Shown here piece after piece: positions 36,620 through 46,620 of a stretch of 64,000 bases of DNA (the first letter of the stretch is position 1; every line of letters begins with the position of its first letter). The translations under genes were made by a program, and so were the position numbers. Source of the DNA: Pseudophaeobacter flagellatus (GTDB lineage Bacteria > Pseudomonadota > Alphaproteobacteria > Rhodobacterales > Rhodobacteraceae). The notes beneath the pieces are model-generated. The model made no database searches and was not told the DNA's origin. It saw only the letters and a list, made by a program, of their open reading frames with translations. The stretch covers positions 310,001 to 374,000 of the forward strand of contig NZ_JAJQRG010000002.1 of the NCBI RefSeq assembly GCF_021228235.1, read 5' to 3'.

Positions 36620-39600
36620 CCAATCGTGATGCAGTCAACTATGACGCGGACTGGGTGCGCGCCGAAGAAGCCAAGCGTAAGTGGATGGCGGAAAACGGTC
36701 TTTATACCGAAGCAGAAGAGCATTCCTCTTGCGGGGTTGGGCTTGTGGTGGCGGTGGATGGCAAGGCCAGCCGCAGCGTCGTTGAGGCCGGTATTAATGC
36801 GCTCAAGGCGATTTGGCACCGTGGTGCGGTTGATGCCGATGGCAAGACCGGGGACGGGGCTGGCATTCATGTGCAGATCCCGGTGCCATTCTTTTATGAT
36901 CAGATCAAGCGCACCGGCCATGTGCCACGCGAAGATCAGTTGATGGCCGTGGGCCAGGTCTTTCTGCCGCGCACCGATTTCGGCGCCCAGGAAACCTGCC
37001 GGACCATCGTTGAAACCGAAGTCCTGCGTATGGGCTATTACATCTATGGCTGGCGCCATGTCCCGGTGGATGTGACCTGCCTTGGCGGCAAGGCCAATGC
37101 AACCCGCCCCGAAATCGAACAGATCCTGATCTCCAACTCCAAGGGCGTGGATGAGGAAACCTTTGAGCGCGAGCTTTATGTGATCCGCCGTCGCATTGAG
37201 AAGGCCGCTGCCGCTGCCGGGATCGGCGAGCTGTATCTTGCCTCGCTGTCCTGCCGCTCGATCATCTACAAAGGCATGATGCTGGCGGAACAGGTTGCTG
37301 TCTTCTACCCCGATCTGATGGATGAACGGTTTGAGAGCGCCTTTGCGATCTATCACCAGCGCTATTCCACCAATACTTTCCCGCAGTGGTGGCTGGCCCA
37401 GCCCTTCCGCATGTTGGCACATAACGGCGAAATCAACACCCTGCGCGGCAATATGAACTGGCTGAAAAGCCACGAAATCCGCATGGCCAGCACCACCTTT
37501 GGCGACCACGCCGAAGATATCAAGCCGATCATCGCCGGCGGAGCCTCTGATTCTGCGGCGCTGGATGGTGTGTTCGAAGTGCTGGTGCGGGCTGGCCGGT
37601 CGGCACCGATGGCCAAGACCATGCTGGTGCCCGAAAGCTGGTCGAAACAGGCGGTTGAGCTGCCCGAAGCCTGGCGTGACATGTATTCCTACTGCAACTC
37701 GGTGATGGAGCCCTGGGATGGTCCGGCGGCGTTGGCGATGACCGATGGCCGCTGGGTCTGCGCTGGTCTGGACCGCAACGGCCTGCGCCCAATGCGCTAT
37801 GTGGTCACTGGCGATGGGCTGGTGATTGCCGGTTCCGAGGCAGGGATGGTGCCAATCGACGAGGCCACCGTGGTGGAAAAAGGCGCGCTTGGCCCTGGCC
37901 AGATGCTGGCTGTGGATATGAAAAAGGGCAAGTTGTACCACGATACCGCGATCAAGAATAAACTCTCTGCAGCGCTGCCCTTTGGCGACTGGGTGAGCAA
38001 GATCAACGATGTGGATGCCACCCTAGCCACCGTCACCGAAGCGCCGCTCTTTACCGGAGAAGAGCTGCGTCGCCGTCAGGTGGCTGCGGGCTATACCATC
38101 GAAGAGCTGGAGCAGATCCTGTCGCCAATGGCCGAAGATGGCAAGGAAACCCTGGCATCCATGGGCGATGACACGCCCTCGGCCGTGCTGTCGAAACAGT
38201 ACCGCCCACTGTCGCATTTCTTCCGCCAGAACTTTAGCCAGGTGACCAACCCGCCGATCGATTCACTGCGTGAATTCCGGGTGATGTCGCTGAAGACCCG
38301 CTTCAGCAACCTCAAAAACGTGCTGGATGAAGACAGCAGTCAGACCGAAATCGTCGTGCTGGAAAGCCCCTTTGTCGGCAATGCCCAATGGGACAAGCTG
38401 GTCAGTGAATTCACTGCCCCACTGGCGGAAATCGACTGTTCCTTTGATCCGGCCGAGGGTTCGCTTAGCCAGGCGCTGGACCGTATCCGCGCCGAAGCCG
38501 AAGATGCGGTGCGTTCAGGTGCCGGGCATCTGGTGCTGAGCGATCAATATTCTGATGTCAGCCGTGTTGCCATGCCGATGATTCTGGCGACATCGGCAGT
38601 GCATTCGCATCTGACGCGCAAGGGCCTGCGGACCTTCTGCTCGATCAATGTGCGTGCCGCCGAATGTGTGGACCCGCATTATTTTGCTGTGCTGATCGGC
38701 TGTGGTGCCACCGTGGTCAATGCCTATCTGGCCGAAGATTCGCTGGCCGACCGCATTGAACGCGGCTTGCTGGATGGCACCCTGACCGAAAATGTGGCGC
38801 GCTACCGCAATGCCATCGACCAGGGCCTTCTCAAGATCATGGCGAAAATGGGGATCTCGGTGATCTCTTCCTATCGTGGTGGGCTCAACTTCGAAGCCGT
38901 GGGCCTGAGCCGCGCCATGTGCGCCGAATTCTTCCCCGGCATGACAAGCCGTATTTCCGGCATCGGCGTCAGCGGGATCCAGGTCAAGGCGGAAGAAATC
39001 CACGCCAGAGGGTGGAAGAGCGCTGAAAATATCCTGCCAATTGGGGGCTTTTACAAAGCGCGCAAATCCGGCGAGACCCATGCCTGGGAAGCCACCTCGA
39101 TGCATATGTTGCAGATGGCTTGTAACCGCGCCTCATTCGAGATGTGGAAGCAGTATTCTGCCAAGATGCAAAGCAACCCGCCGATCCATCTGCGTGATCT
39201 GCTGGACATCAAGCCGCTTGGCAAATCGGTGCCGATTGAGGAAGTGGAAAGCATCACCTCGATCCGCAAACGCTTTGTCACTCCGGGCATGAGCCTGGGT
39301 GCCCTGTCGCCTGAGGCGCATAAAACGCTGAACGTGGCGATGAACCGGATCGGGGCCAAATCTGACTCTGGCGAGGGCGGCGAAGACCCGGCGCATTTTG
39401 TGCCGGAACCCAATGGCGACAACCCATCTGCCAAGATCAAACAGGTGGCCTCGGGTCGGTTTGGCGTCACTGCCGAATATCTGAACCAATGCGAAGAGCT
39501 GGAAATCAAGGTGGCCCAGGGAGCCAAGCCCGGTGAGGGCGGCCAGCTGCCGGGGATGAAGGTCACTGACCTGATTGCCCGCCTGCGCCACTCGACCAAG

Positions 39601-41163
39601 GGCGTGACCCTGATTTCTCCGCCACCGCACCACGATATCTATTCGATCGAGGATCTGGCGCAGCTGATCTACGATCTGAAACAGATCAACCCGCGCTGCA
39701 AAGTGACAGTGAAACTGGTGGCCTCCTCCGGGGTTGGCACCATCGCTGCTGGCGTGGCCAAGGCCAAGGCCGATATCATCCTGATCTCCGGCCACAATGG
39801 TGGTACCGGGGCGTCGCCTGCGACCTCGATCAAATACGCTGGTCTGCCCTGGGAAATGGGTCTCACAGAGGCGCATCAAGTGCTGGCGATGAACAACCTG
39901 CGCGAACGCGTCACCCTGCGGACCGATGGGGGGCTGCGCACCGGGCGCGATATCGTCATGGCGGCGATGCTCGGGGCCGAGGAATACGGCATCGGCACCG
40001 CGGCGCTGATCGCCATGGGCTGCATCATGGTGCGCCAGTGCCAGTCCAACACCTGCCCGGTTGGCGTCTGTACCCAAGACGAAGCCCTGCGGGACAAGTT
40101 CACCGGCTCGGCGGATAAAGTGGTCAATCTGATCACCTTCTATGCGCAGGAAGTGCGGGAAATCCTGGCCGCTATCGGTGCGCGCAGCCTGGACGAGGTG
40201 ATCGGCCGTGCCGATCTGTTGGCGCAGGTGTCGCGTGGCTCGGCACATCTGGATGATCTGGATCTGAACCCGCTGCTGATCACCGTCGATGGCTCTGCCA
40301 ATATCGTTTACAACCGCGACAAGGAGCGCAACCCGGTGCCAGATACCCTGGACAGCGAAATTGTCCGCGACGCGGCGCGTTTCCTGCAGGATGGCGAAAA
40401 GATGCAGCTGTCTTATGCGGTGCAAAACACCCACCGGTCTGTGGGAACCCGCACTTCGAGCCATATTGTGCGCAACTTTGGCATGCGCAATGCCTTCCAG
40501 CCGGATCACCTGACGGTGAAATTGCAGGGCTCTGCCGGGCAATCTCTGGGGGCCTTTGCGGCGCCAGGGCTGAAGCTGGAAGTGTCGGGCGATGCCAATG
40601 ACTATGTTGGCAAGGGTCTGTCAGGTGGCACCATTGTGGTGCGTCCGCCGATGGCTTCGCCTCTGGTTGCCAGCGAAAACACCATTGTCGGCAATACCGT
40701 GCTCTATGGTGCCACCGATGGCTACCTGTTTGCGGCGGGTCGCGCAGGTGAACGCTTTGGTGTGCGCAACTCGGGTGCCAAGGTGGTGATCGAAGGTTGT
40801 GGGGCCTGTGGCTGCGAATACATGACGGGCGGCGTTGCGGTCATTCTTGGCAGTATTGGGGCCAACTTTGGCGCAGGCATGACCGGCGGTATGGCCTATC
40901 TCTATGATCCTGATGGCCAGGCGGAAACCATGATGAACATGGAAGGCCTGGTGGTCTGTCCGGTGACGGTGGCCCATTGGGAAGCAGAGATGAAGGGCCT
41001 GATCGAACGCCACCTGGCGGAAACCGGCAGTCGCAAGGCGGCAGAGATTCTGCAGAACTGGGATCTGGAGAAGGGGAATTTCCTGCAGGTTTGCCCAACC
41101 GAAATGCTGGACAAACTGCCGCATCCCTTGAGCACTGAGCAGGCGGCGGTTCCCGCCGAATAG
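36616..41163 (+). CDS. gltB: Glutamate synthase (NADPH) large subunit
   Basis: The 1515-residue alpha subunit of glutamate synthase. The N-terminal glutaminase domain is expected to be cleaved so that Cys39 (EEHSSCGVG) becomes the N-terminal nucleophile. The central and FMN-binding domains contain GGTGASPATSIKYAG-like GHNGGTGASPATS. The 3Fe-4S cysteines are in CIMVRQCQSNTCPVGVC. The C-terminal GXGXG beta-helix follows. Ammonia from glutamine is channelled to 2-oxoglutarate. The length is normal. It ends in a strong terminator. Regulation is not visible in the sequence; the operon promoter should lie in the 292-base gap before gltD. Confidence 0.97.
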   Translation: MTNRDAVNYDADWVRAEEAKRKWMAENGLYTEAEEHSSCGVGLVVAVDGKASRSVVEAGINALKAIWHRGAVDADGKTGDGAGIHVQIPVPFFYDQIKRTGHVPREDQLMAVGQVFLPRTDFGAQETCRTIVETEVLRMGYYIYGWRHVPVDVTCLGGKANATRPEIEQILISNSKGVDEETFERELYVIRRRIEKAAAAAGIGELYLASLSCRSIIYKGMMLAEQVAVFYPDLMDERFESAFAIYHQRYSTNTFPQWWLAQPFRMLAHNGEINTLRGNMNWLKSHEIRMASTTFGDHAEDIKPIIAGGASDSAALDGVFEVLVRAGRSAPMAKTMLVPESWSKQAVELPEAWRDMYSYCNSVMEPWDGPAALAMTDGRWVCAGLDRNGLRPMRYVVTGDGLVIAGSEAGMVPIDEATVVEKGALGPGQMLAVDMKKGKLYHDTAIKNKLSAALPFGDWVSKINDVDATLATVTEAPLFTGEELRRRQVAAGYTIEELEQILSPMAEDGKETLASMGDDTPSAVLSKQYRPLSHFFRQNFSQVTNPPIDSLREFRVMSLKTRFSNLKNVLDEDSSQTEIVVLESPFVGNAQWDKLVSEFTAPLAEIDCSFDPAEGSLSQALDRIRAEAEDAVRSGAGHLVLSDQYSDVSRVAMPMILATSAVHSHLTRKGLRTFCSINVRAAECVDPHYFAVLIGCGATVVNAYLAEDSLADRIERGLLDGTLTENVARYRNAIDQGLLKIMAKMGISVISSYRGGLNFEAVGLSRAMCAEFFPGMTSRISGIGVSGIQVKAEEIHARGWKSAENILPIGGFYKARKSGETHAWEATSMHMLQMACNRASFEMWKQYSAKMQSNPPIHLRDLLDIKPLGKSVPIEEVESITSIRKRFVTPGMSLGALSPEAHKTLNVAMNRIGAKSDSGEGGEDPAHFVPEPNGDNPSAKIKQVASGRFGVTAEYLNQCEELEIKVAQGAKPGEGGQLPGMKVTDLIARLRHSTKGVTLISPPPHHDIYSIEDLAQLIYDLKQINPRCKVTVKLVASSGVGTIAAGVAKAKADIILISGHNGGTGASPATSIKYAGLPWEMGLTEAHQVLAMNNLRERVTLRTDGGLRTGRDIVMAAMLGAEEYGIGTAALIAMGCIMVRQCQSNTCPVGVCTQDEALRDKFTGSADKVVNLITFYAQEVREILAAIGARSLDEVIGRADLLAQVSRGSAHLDDLDLNPLLITVDGSANIVYNRDKERNPVPDTLDSEIVRDAARFLQDGEKMQLSYAVQNTHRSVGTRTSSHIVRNFGMRNAFQPDHLTVKLQGSAGQSLGAFAAPGLKLEVSGDANDYVGKGLSGGTIVVRPPMASPLVASENTIVGNTVLYGATDGYLFAAGRAGERFGVRNSGAKVVIEGCGACGCEYMTGGVAVILGSIGANFGAGMTGGMAYLYDPDGQAETMMNMEGLVVCPVTVAHWEAEMKGLIERHLAETGSRKAAEILQNWDLEKGNFLQVCPTEMLDKLPHPLSTEQAAVPAE

Positions 41164-41187
41164 ACCCACGCCGATAGCACCAATTGA

Positions 41188-41224
41188 AATGCCCCGTAGG
41201 TTCACCGCCTGCGGGGCATTTTTT
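41188..41224 (+). terminator. Intrinsic terminator of the glt operon
   Basis: AATGCCCCG at 41188 pairs with CGGGGCATT at 41212-41220, with a second inner pairing of AGG with CCT. It is followed by TTTTCC. It lies 25 bases after the gltB stop. Confidence 0.88.
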
Positions 41225-41304
41225 CCTGGAGAATCCGGCGGATCCTCGCACAGCAGGCGGCTTTTGCAGTTGGTTCTGCCGACGCTGCTATTCTATAGAG
41301 AGGC

Positions 41305-42048
41305 ATGGCAAAGGCAGCAAAAAAAACCAAAAAGCAGGCAAAACCCGCAGGCAGCTGGATTCGGACGCGGCTGGCGATGCCGCTGCGCTGGCTTCGGCGG
41401 TGGGTTTTACGCGCCGTGCTGGGCTTTACCGCCGTGGCCACGCTTTTGGTGCTGTTGTTTTCGGTGGTGAACCCGCCCACCACCCACACGATCTGGAGCG
41501 AAAAGCGCCGCCTGGGACAGATAGATCAGGAATGGGTGCCGCTAGATCACATGGCGCCAGTGCTGGTGCGCTCTGTCGTGGCGGCCGAGGATGCGCGGTT
41601 TTGCCAGCACTGGGGGATCGACGTGCAGGCCATTCGCGCCGCCCTGGCCGAGGGTGGCCAGCGGGGTGGCTCTACCCTGTCGCAGCAGGTGGTAAAAAAC
41701 GTCTTTCTGTGGCAGGGTCGCAGCTGGCCGCGCAAGGCGCTGGAAACCCTGCTCACCCCTCTGGTCGAAGTGTTTTGGAGCAAAAAGCGTATTCTTGAAG
41801 TCTATCTCAACGTGGCCGAGATGGACAAAGGCATCTTTGGTGCCGAGGCCGCCGCACGGCATTATTTTGGCGTCGGCCCGGATCAACTGAGTGCCCGCCA
41901 GGCGTCGCTGATTGCTGCGGTTTTGCCCAATCCAAAGCAACGGTCTGCCGCACGGCCAAGCAAGTTTATGGTGCGCCGGGCGGCCAGTATCCGCGACGGG
42001 GCAGCCACCATCCGCGCAGATGGGCGGGCCGGCTGTTTCGAGGATTGA
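41305..42048 (+). CDS. mtgA: Monofunctional peptidoglycan glycosyltransferase
   Basis: A 247-residue glycosyltransferase-51 enzyme that polymerises lipid II into glycan strands at the membrane. A basic N-terminal stretch (KAAKKTKKQ) precedes one transmembrane helix (about residues 30-55). The catalytic motifs are VVAAEDARFCQHWG (first catalytic Glu), GGSTLSQQVVKN and KKRILEVYLNVAEMDKGIFG. No transpeptidase domain follows, which makes it monofunctional. GAGAGG precedes the ATG. The next gene starts 69 bases further downstream on the same strand. Confidence 0.95.
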   Translation: MAKAAKKTKKQAKPAGSWIRTRLAMPLRWLRRWVLRAVLGFTAVATLLVLLFSVVNPPTTHTIWSEKRRLGQIDQEWVPLDHMAPVLVRSVVAAEDARFCQHWGIDVQAIRAALAEGGQRGGSTLSQQVVKNVFLWQGRSWPRKALETLLTPLVEVFWSKKRILEVYLNVAEMDKGIFGAEAAARHYFGVGPDQLSARQASLIAAVLPNPKQRSAARPSKFMVRRAASIRDGAATIRADGRAGCFED

Positions 42049-42117
42049 AGTTTTGTGACACACAGGGCATTGCTGGAAATCATTCCTGCAGCTCGACCCG
42101 GAGTTTCAAAAGTTCCC

Positions 42118-42783
42118 ATGGCCCGTCTCTATCATGTCCCGCTTTCACCTTTTTGTCGGAAAATTCGCCTGTCGCTGGCGGAAAAAAAGATTGAAGTCGA
42201 GCTGGTAGAAGAACGCTATTGGGAGGCGGATCCGGATTTTCTGCGCCGCAATCCGGCGGGCAAGGTTCCGGTCATCCGGTTGGATGGCAAGATGATGGCT
42301 GAGAGCGCTGCGATCTGCGAGTATCTGGAAGAGACCCGGCCGACGCCGCCCCTGATGCCCGCTGATCCCGATGGCCGCTATGAGGTGCGCCGTATTGTCA
42401 GCTGGTTTGACGACAAGTTCCACAGCGAGGTAACGTCAAAGCTGCTCTATGAGCGGGTCAACAAGAAGGTCACCGGCGAAGGTTATCCCGACAGTCGCAA
42501 TGTCAAGGCGGGGGCTAAGGCGATCAAGTATCATCTTGATTACATGACCTGGCTGCTGGACCATCGGCGCTGGCTGGCTGGTGATCAGATGAGCCTGGCT
42601 GATTTTGCCGCCGCCGCGCATCTGTCTTCGCTTGATTATATTTCAGATGTCGATTGGAACCGCTCGGCTGTGGTGAAAGACTGGTATGCCAAGATCAAAT
42701 CGCGCCCAGCGTTTCGTTCAATCCTTGCGGATCAGATTGCCGGTTTTCGCCCGCCCGCCCATTATGCCGATCTCGACTTCTGA
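42118..42783 (+). CDS. Glutathione S-transferase family protein
   Basis: A 221-residue protein with an N-terminal thioredoxin-like GST domain (MARLYHVPLSPFCRKIRLSL; the CxxC-type position holds PFCRK). It also carries the cis-proline region NPAGKVPVIRLDG, then ES in MMAESAAICEYLEE that binds glutathione. The C-terminal helical domain contains the N-capping box SLADFAAAAHLS. The substrate is unknown. I chose the start at 42118 because the family begins there; the longer frame from 42055 adds 21 unlikely residues. It shares its strand with queG after a terminator-like hairpin. Confidence 0.9.
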   Translation: MARLYHVPLSPFCRKIRLSLAEKKIEVELVEERYWEADPDFLRRNPAGKVPVIRLDGKMMAESAAICEYLEETRPTPPLMPADPDGRYEVRRIVSWFDDKFHSEVTSKLLYERVNKKVTGEGYPDSRNVKAGAKAIKYHLDYMTWLLDHRRWLAGDQMSLADFAAAAHLSSLDYISDVDWNRSAVVKDWYAKIKSRPAFRSILADQIAGFRPPAHYADLDF

Positions 42784-42799
42784 GCGGTTCGTGCAGTGC

Positions 42800-42835
42800 G
42801 GGGGCTGTCCGCCCCCTCTTGCCTTTTGCAAAGGC
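42800..42835 (+). terminator. Terminator-like hairpin after the GST gene
   Basis: GGGGGC (42800-42805) pairs with GCCCCC (42811-42816) around TGTCC, followed by TCTTGCCTTTTG. The weak T-run leaves its efficiency uncertain. Confidence 0.45.
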
Positions 42836-42864
42836 AATTCACCCCTGAGGATATTGTTGGCCAA

Positions 42865-43947
42865 ATGAAGAATGGGTCCGAACTGAAGGAACGGTTGGTT
42901 GCACAGGCCCTTTCTGAGGGGTTCGTAGCCTGCAAGATCTGTCGGCCCGGTGATGTGCCGCAGGTGCCCGCCCGGCTGCAGCAGTTTATTGACAAGGGCT
43001 ATCACGGGCAGATGGGCTGGATGGCGGAGCGATGCCATTGGCGGGGTGATCCCGCTGCGCTGTGGCCGGAGGCGCGATCGGTGATCATGCTGGCCGAGAG
43101 CTACACCCCGGAGGAAGACCCGATGGCGGTGGTGGGCTGCGCTGATCGTGGTGCGGTTTCGGTCTATGCCCGCAACAAGGATTATCACGATCTGGTCAAG
43201 AAGCGCCTGAAGCGTCTGGCGCGCTGGTTGATCGACGCGGCAAAGCAGCAGGGTGAGGCGGCGCAGGTGAAGGTTTTTGTTGACACCGCACCGGTGCCGG
43301 AGAAGCCGCTGGGGCAGGCGGCAGGGCTGGGTTGGCAGGGGAAACATACTAATCTGGTGAGCCGAGATTGGGGAAATTGGGCCTTCCTAGGCTCTGTTTT
43401 TACTACGCTTGAGCTGCCGGTGGATGCGCCTGAACCGGATCGCTGTGGCTCTTGCTCGGCTTGTTTGACCGCTTGCCCGACAGAGGCGTTTACTGCGCCT
43501 TACCAGATGGACGCGCGGCGCTGCATTTCCTATCTGACGATTGAGCACAAAGGTCCGATTGAGCCAGAGCTGCGCCGCAAGCTGGGCAATCGGATTTACG
43601 GCTGCGATGACTGTCTGTCGGCCTGTCCTTGGAATAAGTTTGCCGTCGCAGCCAGCGATCTGCGCTATGCAGCCCGCGCCGAATTACAGGCGCCAAGACT
43701 GGCAGAGCTGGCGGTGCTGGATGATGCCGCGTTTCGCGCGTATTTTTCGGGCTCGCCAATCAAGCGGGTGGGGCGGGATCGGTTTGTGCGGAATGTGCTC
43801 TATGCAATTGGCAATTCCAACCAGCCCGATCTGCGTGCCGTAGCGGCTGGCCTGGTTGATGATCCAGACCCCACGGTGGCAGATGCGGCACGATGGGCTG
43901 TTCAACGTCTGGACATGACGCAAACAGGATGGACCCGGCGCAAATAG
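42865..43947 (+). CDS. queG: Epoxyqueuosine reductase
   Basis: A 360-residue cobalamin- and iron-sulfur-dependent enzyme that catalyses the last step of queuosine synthesis in tRNA, reducing epoxyqueuosine to queuosine. The two 4Fe-4S clusters are built from [16 protein letters not shown] and [13 protein letters not shown]. The N-terminal catalytic domain shows [12 protein letters not shown] and the [21 protein letters not shown] region, where the Asp acts as proton donor. A HEAT-like tail ends the protein. The start at 42865 ([11 protein letters not shown]) is the only in-frame ATG that gives a family-like N-terminus. Confidence 0.95.
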   Translation: MKNGSELKERLVAQALSEGFVACKICRPGDVPQVPARLQQFIDKGYHGQMGWMAERCHWRGDPAALWPEARSVIMLAESYTPEEDPMAVVGCADRGAVSVYARNKDYHDLVKKRLKRLARWLIDAAKQQGEAAQVKVFVDTAPVPEKPLGQAAGLGWQGKHTNLVSRDWGNWAFLGSVFTTLELPVDAPEPDRCGSCSACLTACPTEAFTAPYQMDARRCISYLTIEHKGPIEPELRRKLGNRIYGCDDCLSACPWNKFAVAASDLRYAARAELQAPRLAELAVLDDAAFRAYFSGSPIKRVGRDRFVRNVLYAIGNSNQPDLRAVAAGLVDDPDPTVADAARWAVQRLDMTQTGWTRRK

Positions 43948-43986
43948 GCGTTACACCCGACATGCGAACGGAATGGAGAGGGTGGC

Positions 43987-46029
43987 ATGGCGCTATTGCT
44001 TGGGGTCGATACCGGCGGGACCTATACGGATGCGGTTTTGATCCGCGATGAGGTGGAGGTGATCGCCAGCGCCAAGGCCCTGACGACGCGCGGGGATCTG
44101 GCCATTGGCATAGGCTCTGCTGTAGGGGAGGTATTGCTGCAATCGGGATGTGACGCAGCCGAGATCAGTATGGCGGCCCTGTCGACCACCCTGGCCACCA
44201 ATGCGCTGGTCGAAGGGCAGGGCGGTCAGATTGCGCTTATTTACATTGGATTTGAAGCGACCGATCTGGATCGTCATGGGTTGAAAGAGGCGTTGAAAGG
44301 AGATCCGGCATTGGTTGTGGCGGGGGGGCACAATCATGCGGGGGGGGAGGTGACCGCGTTGGATTTTCTGTCTCTAAAGAGCTTTTTAGAGACAGAGGCG
44401 GCAGAGGTTTCTGGCTTTGCCGTGGCTTCGCTCTTTGCCACGCGTAATCCGGCGCATGAGCTGGCGGCTGCCAGTCTTATTGCTGAGGTAACCGGAAAGC
44501 CCGTGACCTGTTCGCATCAGCTTTCAGCCCGGTTGAATGGACCCAAGCGGGCCCTGACGGCGGTGCTGAATGCGCGGCTTATTGGGATGATTGACCGGTT
44601 GATTGGCCGGGCGCAAGACAGGCTGGGCGAGCTGGGTATTACTGGGCCGATGATGGTGGTGCGCGGTGATGGTGCGCTGATGTCGGCGCAACAGGCCCGG
44701 GCACGTCCGATTGAAACCATCCTGAGCGGTCCGGCGGCTTCGCTTGTGGGGGCGCGCTGGTTGACGGGGGTGGATCATGCCTTGGTCAGCGATATTGGCG
44801 GCACCACCACCGATGTGGCGCTGATCCGCGATGGGAAACCGGCGATTGATCCTGCAGGCGCACGGGTGGGCGATTTCCGCACCATGGTCGAGGCGGTGGC
44901 GATGCGCACCACTGGGCTGGGGGGTGACAGCCAGGTGCATGTGCGCGCCAGCGGCCTGCAGGGCGGGGTGGTTTTGGGTCCGCGCCGGGTGGTGCCCATC
45001 TCCTTGATGGCGGTTGAGGCCGCAGAGGTGGTGCATGGTGCCTTGGACAGGCAGCTAAACGCGCCGGTTGTGGGGGAATATGATGGTCGGTTTCTGCGCG
45101 CGGTTCCTGGCCTGCCCGCTGCCGGGATTGGCCCGCGAGAGCGCGCCCTGTTGGAGCGCATCGGCACAGAGGTGCACCCCCTGGGCACGATCCTTCGGAA
45201 CCGGATGGATCAGGGGGCGTTGAACCGCCTGCTGGATCGGGGGTTGGTGCAGGTTGCCGGTATCACGCCCTCGGATGCGAGCCATCTGCTGGGCCGGGTG
45301 CAGGTCTGGGATCGATTGGCGGCCGAAAAGGCGCTGACGCTGTTTGCCCGTCGCCGGATTGGTAGCGGAGAGCCCCTGGCCCCGGATGCCCAGACCCTGG
45401 CGCAGATGATTGTAGATCAGCTGACTGAACAGACCTCATTGGCCTTGTTAGAGACTGCATTCTTTGAGGATGGCGCTGATTTTGGCCTGCCACCCGAGGG
45501 GGCGGCCAAGGATCAGGGTGCAGATCGGGCCCGTGATCTGGCACGCCATGTCCTGACTCAGCGTGGGCTGGCGGCGCACCGGGGCATTCTGGCGCTGAAT
45601 GCTGCGATCAATGTCGATGTTGTCGGGCTTGGGGCCTCGGCACCCAGTTATTACCCGGCGGTCGGGGAGCGGTTGAAGTGCCGCATGCTGCTGCCGCAAC
45701 ACGCCGGGGTCGCCAATGCGATTGGTGCGGTTGTCGGGCGTGTCACCATGCGGCGCAGCGGCAGTGTTACCTGCCCGGCCGAGGGGAAATTTCGGGTCCA
45801 TTTGGAGAGTGGACTGCAGGACTTTTCCAGCTCTGATGCGGCGCTGCAGGTGCTGGAACAGGCCTTGCAGGGGCAGGCGCGCGGCGACGCCGAACTGGCC
45901 GGTGCGCAGGATATCCACATTGATATCAGCCGCGACATTCGCACCGCCACAGTCGAGGCGCGCGATGTGTTTGTCGAAGCAATGGTGACGGTCGAGGCCA
46001 GTGGGCGTCCCCGGGTCGCCAAGGGCTGA
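43987..46029 (+). CDS. Hydantoinase/oxoprolinase family protein
   Basis: A 680-residue protein of the HyuA/5-oxoprolinase/acetone carboxylase family, with an actin-like ATPase fold. The N-terminal LLGVDTGGTYTDAVL is the phosphate-binding loop, and the second, SDIGGTTTDVALI, confirms the family. Relatives hydrolyse hydantoins or 5-oxoproline using ATP. No HyuB-type subunit gene is adjacent, which is unusual because the A and B subunits normally work together. GGAGAGGG precedes the ATG. The substrate cannot be predicted. It follows queG by 39 bases on the same strand. Confidence 0.9.
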   Translation: MALLLGVDTGGTYTDAVLIRDEVEVIASAKALTTRGDLAIGIGSAVGEVLLQSGCDAAEISMAALSTTLATNALVEGQGGQIALIYIGFEATDLDRHGLKEALKGDPALVVAGGHNHAGGEVTALDFLSLKSFLETEAAEVSGFAVASLFATRNPAHELAAASLIAEVTGKPVTCSHQLSARLNGPKRALTAVLNARLIGMIDRLIGRAQDRLGELGITGPMMVVRGDGALMSAQQARARPIETILSGPAASLVGARWLTGVDHALVSDIGGTTTDVALIRDGKPAIDPAGARVGDFRTMVEAVAMRTTGLGGDSQVHVRASGLQGGVVLGPRRVVPISLMAVEAAEVVHGALDRQLNAPVVGEYDGRFLRAVPGLPAAGIGPRERALLERIGTEVHPLGTILRNRMDQGALNRLLDRGLVQVAGITPSDASHLLGRVQVWDRLAAEKALTLFARRRIGSGEPLAPDAQTLAQMIVDQLTEQTSLALLETAFFEDGADFGLPPEGAAKDQGADRARDLARHVLTQRGLAAHRGILALNAAINVDVVGLGASAPSYYPAVGERLKCRMLLPQHAGVANAIGAVVGRVTMRRSGSVTCPAEGKFRVHLESGLQDFSSSDAALQVLEQALQGQARGDAELAGAQDIHIDISRDIRTATVEARDVFVEAMVTVEASGRPRVAKG

Positions 46030-46059
46030 GGGGCTGAACAACAGCCAGAGACGAAATGG

Positions 46060-46080
46060 CCCGCGCCGAAATGGCGCGGG
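46060..46080. repeat. GC-rich hairpin between convergent genes
   Basis: CCCGCGCC (46060-46067) pairs perfectly with GGCGCGGG (46073-46080). It lies between the convergent hydantoinase and msrA genes. No T-run follows, so a bidirectional attenuating role is only a guess. Confidence 0.5.
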
Positions 46081-46110
46081 ACTCGGGTCTTAGTGCGGCT
46101 CTAACCTTGG

Positions 46111-46620
46111 TTATTCAGCTGCGTCTTTGCGTTTTGGCAACACCCAGTCGGGGCGGGCAAAGTGGCAGGTATAGCCATCTGGCCGACGCTTCAGATAGTC
46201 TTGATGCTCTGGCTCCGCCTCCCAGAAATCGCCGACAGGCTCGACTTCGGTGACCACTTTGCCAGGCCAGAGGCCGCAGGCTTCGACATCTGCGATGGTG
46301 TCGAGCGCGGTGGCCTTCTGGGTGTCATCGACATAGTAGATCGCCGAGCGGTAGCTCATCCCCAGATCATTGCCCTGGCGGTTTTCGGTTGTGGGATCGT
46401 GGATCTGAAAGAAGAACTCCAGTAGATCCCGATAGGATGTCTGGCTGGGGTCAAAGATTACTTCGATACCTTCCGCATGGGTGCCGTGGTTCTGATAGGT
46501 GGCATGGGCCACATCGCCACCAGTATAGCCGACGCGGGTTTGCAGCACGCCTTTGCGCTTGCGGATCAGATCCTGCATGCCCCAAAAACATCCCCCTGCC
46601 AGAACAGCGCGTTCGCTCAT
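46111..46620 (-). CDS. msrA: Peptide-methionine (S)-S-oxide reductase
   Basis: A 169-residue enzyme that repairs the S form of methionine sulfoxide in proteins. The catalytic site [11 protein letters not shown] is at the N-terminus, followed by [24 protein letters not shown] and [12 protein letters not shown], all strong family motifs. I started at [10 protein letters not shown] because the ATG overlaps the msrB stop codon (ATGA). The longer frame runs into msrB. It is the second gene of the msrB-msrA pair; thioredoxin is the usual electron donor. Confidence 0.96.
   Translation of the reverse strand: MSERAVLAGGCFWGMQDLIRKRKGVLQTRVGYTGGDVAHATYQNHGTHAEGIEVIFDPSQTSYRDLLEFFFQIHDPTTENRQGNDLGMSYRSAIYYVDDTQKATALDTIADVEACGLWPGKVVTEVEPVGDFWEAEPEHQDYLKRRPDGYTCHFARPDWVLPKRKDAAE

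Noticed and set aside
36532-37941. A 469-codon open frame antisense to gltB, and a similar one at 39133-40542
   Set aside because: Both are on the opposite strand of a gene with a full set of glutamate synthase motifs. They are long only because high-GC codon use leaves few stops on the opposite strand.
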